Origin: Anisus vortex
Taxonomy: Eukaryota > Mollusca > Gastropoda > Planorbidae
Direction of reading: 5' to 3'
DNA: 64,000 bases
NCBI GenBank assembly: GCA_949126835.1
Contig: OX421506.1
Span: 31,219,378-31,283,377 of the forward strand
Of the stretch, positions 22,390 through 32,000 are shown piece after piece (position 1 is the first letter of the stretch; every line of letters begins with the position of its first letter). The notes beneath the pieces are model-generated. The model saw nothing but the letters and a program-made list of their open reading frames with translations. It had not been told where the DNA came from and did no database searches. The position numbers and the translations under genes were made by a program.

Positions 22390-22470
22390 TTAACCCTTAC
22401 AGTCCCGGGCGCGTATATAGCGGAACTGAAGGCAGCATAGATAGAAGTAGGTCGGTACGGGAAGGGTTAA
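22390..22470. mobile_element. Mini-MITE with TTAA ends (piggyBac-like), copy 1
   Basis: 81 bp from TTAACCCTTACAGTCCCGGG to GGAAGGGTTAA. The TTAA plus CCCTT termini match the target site and ends of piggyBac-type elements. A second copy is at 28326-28405 with the same interior ('cgcgtatatagcgg', 'gtaggtcggtac'). Confidence 0.8.
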
Positions 22471-23212
22471 ATAGTAAAGCAAAAAGTGAAAATTGAGTAG
22501 GCCATATTTTATAATGTTGTGAGTTACTCTCGACTCTAGTTAGTTTCTATGCACTAAAAAGTATTTATAACGTACAGTAAAACTTAGAATATTCCTTAAA
22601 GAATTCCAAAAATAAGTTTCAAAGTGAAATAGATGTTGTTTATTTTTAAATTATATTCCATACTCTGTAGATCAATATAACTCTTAAATGTAGTATAATT
22701 CAGAGTTGCAGTTCTTTAAGGACGAAAAAAGCTATTAAAAGGTATTTAAAAAAAAACAAAAAAACAACTCAGCCGAAAAGAGTTGTTTGCACTCAGTTAA
22801 AAGTCAGCCCCAAATGCGCAAATGCCCTCCGCGGCTTTTCAATAACCACTTGCCAGTTTGGATGTTTCATCAGGTCTGAGCAAATAGCGATTCTGGTTTC
22901 GCAACATTGGTGGCATTGTTCGTTGCCCTGGCCAGGTATGCTCGCGTTTACGAAATGTCACTTCCCGTGTCGAAAAGCCAATAACTATGTAAGAATAGAT
23001 GAGATCCCGGGGATTTGAGAAAATCGGAGGATGTGGGGGGAGTGGTGGCGTAGGCGGTTTAAAGAATCCTGTATTTCACACGTTTAATAAAATAGGCCTA
23101 CTTATAAAAAAACAACTTATTTCAATAGGTTGAAGGAAAAGAAACGGTGTAAATGTTCATTTTCTTAAAATTTAGATCAAAATTATTTTGGTTTGAACTG
23201 TCTTCCTGGACA
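22471..23212. other. Unassigned non-coding sequence
   Basis: AT-rich sequence with a GC-richer patch (22800-23060). No exon supported. Confidence 0.3.
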
Positions 23213-23782
23213 TAATTCCCAAAACATAATTGAGAATCATTGACATAATTTCAAAAACATAATTGAGAATCATTGACATAATTTCAAAAACATAATTGAA
23301 AATCATTGACATAATTTCAAAAACATAATTGAGAATCATTGACATAATTTCAAAAACATAATTGAGAATCATTGACATAATTTCAAAAACATAATTGAGA
23401 ATCATTGACATAATTTCAAAAACATAATTGAGAATCATTGACATAATTTCAAAAACATAATTGAGAATCATTGACATAATTTCAAAAACATAATTGAGAA
23501 TCATTGACATAATTTCAAAAACATAATTGAGAATCATTGACATAATTTCAAAAACATAATTGAGAATCATTGACATAATTTCAAAAACATAATTGAGAAT
23601 CATTGACATAATTCCCAAAACATAATTGAGAATCATTGACATAATTTCAAAAACATAATTGAGAATCATTGACATAATTTCAAAAACATAATTGAGAATC
23701 ATTGACATAATTTCAAAAACATAATTGAGAATCATTGACATAATTCCCAAAACATAATTGAGAATCATTGACATAATTCCTA
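23213..23782. repeat. Minisatellite, 33-bp unit, about 17 copies
   Basis: Unit CATAATTGAGAATCATTGAC plus 'ataatttcaaaaa', almost identical throughout; a few copies have 'ttccc' for 'tttcaaa'. Because 33 is a multiple of 3 it stays open on the minus strand as an 11-residue repeat (MSMILNYVFEI). No start context or neighbouring exon suggests translation. Confidence 0.97.
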
Positions 23783-23898
23783 ATTCGTATTTTACTTATA
23801 ATTATTGTATTGAATGACGTCTATTGTTAATAAGAATATTAACACTGACAATAAGCTATTTTTCAGTCAGCGGGCCAAGGGCATAAACGTCTTCCTGT

Positions 23899-23998
23899 TC
23901 TAGCACTCAGTTTCTTGTAGAAGACACTTGAATGTCCTTTTGGTGATCTTCGCCAAGTATGGACACGCGTGCCTTACGTTGCCGACCCCTGATTTAGT
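23899..23998. mobile_element. hAT MITE fragment, right half
   Basis: Shows 'ctgttctagcactcagtttcttgtagaag' and the right end 'cgtgccttacgttgccgacccctg' of the CAGGGGTCGGCAACC family. The left half is missing. Confidence 0.7.
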
Positions 23999-24598
23999 CA
24001 CCCCCCCCTATAATTACTTTTTAACGCCCATCACCCCTTTAGGCCGTTTGATAACAGCAGGCCGATATTTTATACACCAGTAGGGCCACAGTCGTGCCTC
24101 TTTGCACTCCCCTTCACCCTCACTCACTATCTCGACCACTTCTCAGCCCGCCCCCCCCCCCCCACCTCAGTTCCATTTCCTATAGCCCCCTCCCCCCTCC
24201 CTAACTTCGTGACTGCTGTCAATACACGTCTAACGAGTAAAAATAAATAAATCACGAAAGCTTACAAATCTTTTTCCCAGACAAATCAATAATAATAAAT
24301 GTGTACACAAAGAAAAATCAACTTCAGAATAAGATTGATAGACGTAGAAAACTGTGTGTGTGTGTATGGAGGGAGGCGCGGTGTGGTTGGTAATCAACTT
24401 AACGAGAATGAAGCAGACGGAAGAATTTTGAGTATAAGAAATTAGTAGGTCGACGAAGCTTTGATGGCTTTAAAGGGCCATAGCCATTCGATGATAATGG
24501 ATAGGTTAAAAAACAAGAATTGTTGAGTTGTGAGGGCGATGTACCATTATTCATTATTAATTGCTTTATTCATTATTAATTGAAATATACTGTAGTGC
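23999..24598. other. Unassigned non-coding sequence
   Basis: C-rich at 24001-24195 including a C run near 24152. The rest is AT-rich. No gene is supported. Confidence 0.3.
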
Positions 24599-24798
24599 AA
24601 GGGGTCGGCAACCTTTTTGATAACGGTGTGCCAAAGTAGGATTTCTAATTCATTCAGCGAGCCCAGCAGCTTAAAATTCACCCTGCTCTAGCACTCAATA
24701 ATATCGGGATCGCCTTTTTGCAAGGTCCACATCGTGCCACATTATAAATCGCTCTGCATGCCAAGTTTGCCACGCGTGCCGTATGTTGCCGACCCCTG
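24599..24798. mobile_element. hAT MITE, complete, 200 bp
   Basis: The left end AAGGGGTCGGCAACCTTTTT and right end 'tatgttgccgacccctg' are inverted repeats. The interior follows the family ('gtgccaaagtaggatttcta', 'cattcagcgagcccagcagc', 'tgcatgccaagtttgcc'). No matching target duplication is seen. Confidence 0.85.
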
Positions 24799-25708
24799 CG
24801 TAGGAAATAATTATGAAGGAAAAGTTGTGTTATGTATTTGTCAAGGACTACTTAAGACCTTGGTATTTGTGTAATATAGCATTATGTATAATATATAATT
24901 GTTATATTTATTTTAATGTTATTATTCATTTATACTATATTATGTTTAAATTAACACTATTTTTTATTCAAGTCGGAGACACTAGTTTTTAAATACTAGA
25001 CTATGTGACGTATCTTGCTTTATTCATTACATCTTCACCTGTAGCCCTCTATAATTATAAATATTTATATTTTAACGCAAATACAATCATTAAACTATTT
25101 TACTTATCTTTTATCAAACATCATAATTTTATTTGTAATCTCCCAATACTTCTCTACACAACGTGTAAATCCTTGCACACAATGTGTGGGAAGTTGCGAC
25201 ACTGCATTCGCTTCTCGGCTCACTGATTTCAGAGGGCGGTCAAATTGGCACCTGTGTGGTCAGTTTGGCCTTCGAGAACGGTAGGAACAAGACACCCGGT
25301 AGCGATATGTTGTCCGAGCCTTGCGAGACTAGGAGCTTGCTCAGTTTTCTCGCATTGGCTCTCCTTCACATTATATGGTCGGCCTGGGGATTACAGCTGG
25401 TCTGCAATGGGCTCTCATGCATGACGGGAGAGTGATTGTGCAGAGGGCGGAACTAACTGATCCACGACTGATGACCCAACTTTCAGAGTCTGGAAGTCAG
25501 CACGGGATCAGTTAAGTTTGCAGATATCATGCAAAATATACAAGCCTAAAAGGCCCACACAAGGGACAAGGAGTTTAAATGAGCTCCGACGCGCTTCCTA
25601 AAATAAAACGTTAAAGTACCGTAGTCCCCCAATACACCTACTATTTTAAATTAAATACATTTGTATACATTTGTTTAACTGTTTTACTTATCTTTTATCA
25701 AACACCAG
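24799..25708. other. Upstream or intronic sequence of the Ig gene
   Basis: AT-rich to 25150, then GC-richer to 25620 with no recognised product. The 34 bases at 25091-25124 resemble the splice acceptor region 25675-25708. If earlier exons of the Ig gene exist I could not identify them here. Confidence 0.35.
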
Positions 25709-26044
25709 AACTTGACCTTCGGTCATCTCGCCAGGACCCGCTGGTCTCTAAAGCCGTCTCCCTCGACAGTTTAAACGGCCAGGGTCAGCCGGCACGATCC
25801 CAGACCCCGGTCGCCACCCAGACTGCGGACCCGGCAGGGCCCACCTTCTCGGACAGCGGGACCTGCACAGACGCTCCCTCGCAGAATTCGGACACACCAC
25901 GGGAGGAGACAGCGGCGGGCCCCGAGTCCAGCGGCGTATTGAAGAGGACCCGTAGCTCCTCCAGCAGCACCGGCGACCCGAGGCCAAAGTCACAGGATTA
26001 TGACACTGCCCGCAAGAGGCGCAGTAAAGACAAAGACACTGAAG
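25709..26044 (+). CDS. Ig gene, candidate upstream exon
   Basis: A GC-rich open block between acceptor 'tcttttatcaaacaccag' and donor 'gaag|gtatgt'. It encodes about 112 residues rich in Ser, Pro, Asp and Arg (SLDSLNGQGQPARSQT; KRTRSSSSSTGDPRPKSQ; ARKRRSKDKDTE). The basic KRRSKDK stretch could be a nuclear or phospho-regulated motif. It ends in phase 1, as required by the next exon at 39191. It might instead belong to a different gene, because the joining intron is 13 kb. Confidence 0.6.
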
Positions 26045-29000
26045 GTATGTTGAGACTTACTTTGATTACTTGAAATGAATTTCGTTCACTGTTGCTAATG
26101 GCAGTGTGATTGTGTGGCCAGCACACTGTCAATTTCTCTTTAACATCCCACGACTCGAAGCTAGCCATAGAAGCAGGGTTGAGCCTAGATGTCCTATAAA
26201 ATCCCCCAACATTGAATTACTTTAGGGAGACTATTAGGCATACCTTAGAAACATTGTCTAGTGATAACGCATTCAGACTGCCTTACAAAAGATTACAGTT
26301 TGACTCTAGGCTAACGCCATTTTTTTTTTGCTGGGGGGGGGGGGGGGCAGGGGAGTTTTTACTCTGGTCTTATGGGTACTTGACATCAGTTGGGAAAAGT
26401 AAAGCCGTCTTGGCATTGGACTGGCCACATTATACCCCTGCATACTGTGGATATACAAACGTATGACCGTTGCTTCACTATAAGTGCAATGCATCAACGA
26501 GGTCTAAATTCTGCAACCTTACTTACTTTAGAATCCCAGCGCTTTATATTTTGGTTAGGCCTACGTGAAATTGTCCACATTTAACACATTTGCACTACAA
26601 TGACACTTGTTTGGAAAAGTAACACATTGCATTACAAAGACACTTTTATAGAAATGTTAACTCATTAGAACTACAAATACACTTTTCTGGAAAATGTGAA
26701 CACATTTGCACTACAAAGACGCTCCCCTGCGCAAAATATTGATTCGGTTATTAAATTTAAAAGCAACAACAACATATTTTCCTTTACCCAGAACATTTGA
26801 ATATCAACCCAAATTACTGTCTCTATTGGCATAGCCCAGGGGTCGGGAACCTTTTTGTCTTAGAGAGCCATGGATACCACATATTTTGAAAAGTAATTCT
26901 GTGAGAGCCATACATTATGTTTAAAACTAAAAATTCAAGTAAATGTGTGAAATTTGTGTAATTTCAACACTAAAAGTACAATAATTATGTCTCTGAATTC
27001 TTCTGATGCTGAGCTGCAGTAGACTTTAGCTTATTTGTAGAATGAAATATTAATATGCAATTAATATGTAGATCAAAAAGTCTTAAAAAACATTTTTTTA
27101 ATAATTGAACATTTGTCTGCGAGCCAGATGCAGTCATCAAAAGAGCCACATCTGGCTCGCGAGCCATGGGTTCCAGACCCCTGGCATAGCCCGACAGGAT
27201 ACGATAACTTGAGATTTCACCGTCAAAATATCATCAAAAATAATTTTTATTACAGTTGGGCAGAAAGTAATTGTTGAATATTTTACTATGAAATTCGCAA
27301 AGCATTTGAATAATTATAATTAGGTTCCATCAAAGACTATAATAAGATGACTCGAATAATTTTTTTTCTGAATTTCCGATTCCCTTTTGTATTGTACACT
27401 TCCGTTTTATTTAATCGCTGTGATTTTCTCAATGAAAAAATAGAAATATAAATCTAAAGTTGTATACAGTGGAAACATTTAGGCAAACGTAGGAGCGTAG
27501 AAGTCATTTAAGGAAGCGTTATTGGATACGCACGGAAAAAAGAACATATAAACTCTAAAAATAGAGCTAGCGGTCCATCTTATTATAGTCTTTGGTTCCA
27601 TTTATATAAAAAAAAAATAAAGAACGGCGGGCCGAGAGTGTGGCTATATTTGGGATTACCCAAAATTGGTTAAAAAAAACTAAGTTGGTTCATGGTAGCT
27701 AGGTAGATTTAGCTTTTTTTTTAAGGTTAATGTAATCACTTCAGATTGGAACCTCTAACGCCTAAAGTAAAATTATTTTCAAGTAATCATTAAGTGTTTA
27801 TCGTCTGCTAATGGCCAAAATGTCAGAGAGAAGTCGTTTTTCTTGAACTTGATAAAGTACTTCAAGTTCAATGACACTTTTCCGTCCGAAATTACAAGAG
27901 GGGAGGAGTCGATATATATAAGGGCTTATAAAAAAAATAATTTACCTGCTAAGTGTAAACACACATACACACACTCACAAAGCACACACACTCACACACA
28001 ACATACACACATCTACGATCGTTGTGTTTAAGAGAATATATGAAACTGTAAAAAGATTCAGTAATTTCCTCTAGTTTGCACTATTGTCATTAACTTCGTT
28101 TAGACCTGAATCTTTTTGTGTTTGTAAAGTTTAACGTTTCCAAAGTGACATATTTGTCTCAGACCCACCCACCAGGGCGTACAGACGAGGAAACAACGTT
28201 GAAACCACGACAACTCGTGGTTTCCATGTTGTTTCCCCGTCGATCTGACGTGGTGTGCCCGCTGAGCAGGTCATAATCTTTTTGAAGTCGCCAACAAGCT
28301 TTTAAAAGAAGTATACTAACATCTGTTAACCCTTACAGTCCCGGGCGCGTATATAGCGGGACTGAAGATCATAGATAGAAAGTAGGTCGGTACAGGAAGG
28401 GTTAAAACCTTTTTGTTTGCTCCAGGGTCAAGATGTTTCATGGGATTTTGTATCCAACGGAAATACATATTATAGGATCCTTTGAACGTTTAAATGAAAT
28501 TTTAGTTTTTGCTCGCAATTTCCTTTTTTTTTTTTCGGGATTTTTCTTTGGAGAAGAGATCTGAGTTCCGAGAGAATAGCTAAATTGTCACAGCGTCTTG
28601 TCCCAATGCTTTGTGTGCTAGTCAGCGCATGCGGTTTCTTTCGAGGTTAACGTCCATATTTCTGTAAACTTTTCCATCGAATGCAGAAAGGTGCTTGTCA
28701 CGACGTGGCAATTGAGAGGGGGGTAATAATGGCTGGTTGTCTTAGAGGTACGAGGTGCCGATGCTGTGGTTGACCTGGAATATTTATTTGTTCTCTACTG
28801 GCTCGCTTAGATGTTATTAACACACACAACAGACAGTTCTAAGTTAGGCAAGCAAGTCTCTGGTTACGTTTCAGGTGTTTATTTATGACTCAAATTCAAT
28901 ATCCAATGATGAGATACACATACTAACATGCAGGGGAGATACAATGCTTGAGATATATGCACAGGAACGTCTAACACTCAATATACTGTGTTGTTACGGA

Positions 29001-32000
29001 ATCCAAGGTTAGGCTACGTGACTATAATGAGGGAATTACGATTACTGGCTAAGTATCTGCAAGTCCGAGTAACAGTTTGGGAGCTAGACCAAAACGATGT
29101 ATCTAGCCCGGGAGCTGGGAGAGATCTGCTTTAGTTTAGTTGGGTGGGCTTTTTCGTGGACACTAGTCACCTGACCCAAGGTTAATTTGGTTGGCTTACA
29201 TTTAATTACATCCTATTCTCATTGGCTAGATTGAATATACATTTGCATAAGAAAAGCTTATTGGAGCCAAAAATGGATTGGGGTCGGGGTTGCGAGGGCG
29301 AAAAGGGGGGGGGGGAGAGAGGTCTAGATGAAAGACAATTTATACAGACGTCCTGCTGAGTGGGGAATTTTATCTCCCTTGGTAGAATCTTAAGTAGTTA
29401 ACTCAAGTGGCTGGGGGGGGGGGGGGTTTCGGGCGAGAATTAGTTACGTGTGTGCGAACTGCTGAGTGGGGGAATTTAGTCAACCGCTCAGAGAACGACC
29501 GTCTCAAAGCAATTGCATAACGTGCCGCTAAGCTGAGGGGATATAAGAGGGGATGGGGGTGGCGGGGACGCGAAGAGAAGGGGGCGAATGAGGGATCGAA
29601 TAATGACTCGCTCACATGCGTTAAAATAGCACAAGATATAAATACATTAAGATATGACATGAATACATTAATATAGCATAGGATAAATATATACATTCTA
29701 ACACATTCGTACCCATTCAACCAAGATGTAGTACCAAGTTGAATCGTATTAGTCAGTAGACTCTGAATTTGGGCGTAGTACAAGAGTATAGTGAAGGGTA
29801 GAGAAACAGGTGAGAAAGAGTGATGGGGAGATGTAATTGCGTAAGGGAGGGAGGAGATAGTGACGTCAGACTAACCTTCTCTCTATTCTAGCTAACTTAA
29901 GCTAATCTAAGGTTCTAGTTATACACTGCTATCTATCTAAGTGCTAATAGTCACTATTAAATCCAGAATTGTGACATCCCTCCGGGCCAATTTGGAATAC
30001 ACTTGAGAGTGGATTCATACCTAGTTTACTGAGTCTGAGGCCTGGGAAAAGGGGAGTAACTACACACTCATTAACAGTGTGCGCGCGTGGGGCCGTATTA
30101 CTGAGTATGCTGGGCCACGAAGTGTGTAGGGGCACTAGTTAGTGTCCGCTCTGCCGCGTGTGTCGAAAGGGGTTTTGGCCTAGGCACTGTTGCAATGTCT
30201 CGAAAGCATCAGTAGCGAGTTTGTCCCAAGATAATGGGAACGATGTGGGTGCGTTTAGCAATCTAAATAACGGACGGGTAATTTTACGGAAGTTTGGTAT
30301 AAGGGTATTCTGATAGTTGCTAAATTCGCCCAGTGTTTGCCTTAGTTCGAGTCTCGTCGTGGGCAGCCTTGCATGACGGAGCTTATCTTTAATGGACATG
30401 GGGTGGGGGAGAGGTGTCTGGTTGGGGGTGGGGCGGGGCGATCCGTAGGTTGCGGGTGTAGGCAGGCAATGCGTTTGTTTACCTACAATCGGTCTTCCGA
30501 GTAGGATGTCTACTTGTAGGCCTTCTATTACGGCGGCCTCAATGGGGCCTGTAAAAAGTGCTGAGCTGAGGTTTACGAGTGCGGTCGGTAGCTGCTGAAT
30601 AGGAGAGTTATGAGATGGACCTTGGAGTCGCACATAGCGTCCTGTGTAGTCGCGGGGGTCGATTTTTGATTGCGTTACTAGGGCCTCAAAGCTAAGACCG
30701 GAATCATACGTGCACGAGGCGAGTCGGCCGTTGATTCTGACTATCTCGTCGACGTAGCTGCGAGGGAATTGGTTATGTTTGTCTGCCGAGGAAATAGAGA
30801 ACACGTGGTGGACTCGATCATAGTCACTGCTTGAGTACTGGTCACACCCCTGATCGGCGGGTTCCTGTTCGGGAGCTAAGTAGCTCGGGTAGCTGGGCGT
30901 TTCTAACTCGTGCGTTGCAAGCCCGTTAGTGGGATCTTGCGCTGGGTCTACGGGGTCCGTCGTGGTGTAAAATGCACCGGCGGCAAGATAAGGGGTGGGG
31001 TCGCGTCTGTTTCTGTCGTGAGCTAACTGAGGGGTGGGCCTAGTGTGGCGGTGGTCTCTATGTGCGTTGTGAGGACGAGGTCGCCCGTGGTGGGGCGTGT
31101 GCGGCTGGGGAGCGGTTGATTTAGGGGGAGGGTTGGCGCGGTGGTTGTCCCCATAATGTCGGTGCGGTTGCGGGTGTCCCGGGCGGGAGGAGGGGGATGA
31201 CTCTATTAGGTTTGATTGCAGAAACCTATCTGCGCTTTGTAGGGAGGAGGGTAACCCTTCGATCCCGTGTTGTATCAGGAAGGCCTTGAGTTTAGGCGTC
31301 ATTTGTGACTCTACCTGCTCAGTCATTAGGAGGGTGACCATACCGTCGAATGACTGCTCGATATTTCCCAACTCAACCCACTTAAGAAGGTAGGATTGGA
31401 TTCGTTCCGCGAATCGGGTGTAATTCTCCCCTGGTCGTAGCGTGGACGACCGAAACTTTTTCTGGTAGTGGGACGCGTGCAACTGGTGCCGGTTTAAGAG
31501 CGCGTTCTTCAGTGCAGCGCATGACTCCCTGTCTTCTGGGGCCAGTTTACAGTAAGCCTCGTAGTCCTCTCCTCTCAGAGTGGAGACGAGGATCCTACAA
31601 TGCAATTCTGGGGGGACCTCATTCAGCTCCATGCAGTCGCTAAACCGTCGGAGGTAGATGTCAAACTGTTCTAAACGGGGGTCGTGGACGTCGGTCCATA
31701 GAGAAGCATGTCTGGGGAGGGGATGGTTGGGGGTGGCTGAACTAAATGATGAGGGGGAGTTTGGGTTGTCGTTGTTATCGGGGGCCCTAACACTTGCTGC
31801 TAATTCAGCTAATCTGAATTCGTGTGCCCTGCGTGCTTCCTCGTCTAACCTATTCCTCTCTTCTCTAGCTAACTGTTCTAACCTAAGTGTGTCCTCCCTA
31901 GCTAATTGTTCTGCTCGCTCCTCTCTAGCTACCTGTTCTGCTCTAAGCCTATCTTCTCTTTCTAATTGCTTTGCTCTCTCCTCTCTAGCTACCTGTTCTG

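Noticed and set aside
23172..23774. 200-codon ORF of an 11-residue hydrophobic repeat
   Set aside because: It is a pure minisatellite with identical DNA units and no codon-position bias, so it is not evidence of a gene.
24599..24798. An 8-bp target duplication for this MITE
   Set aside because: Flanks 'tgtagtgc' and 'cgtaggaa' do not match, so I claim only the inverted ends.
25748..25993. Minus-strand Arg-rich ORFs
   Set aside because: They are antisense to a GC-rich exon with good splice sites on the + strand.
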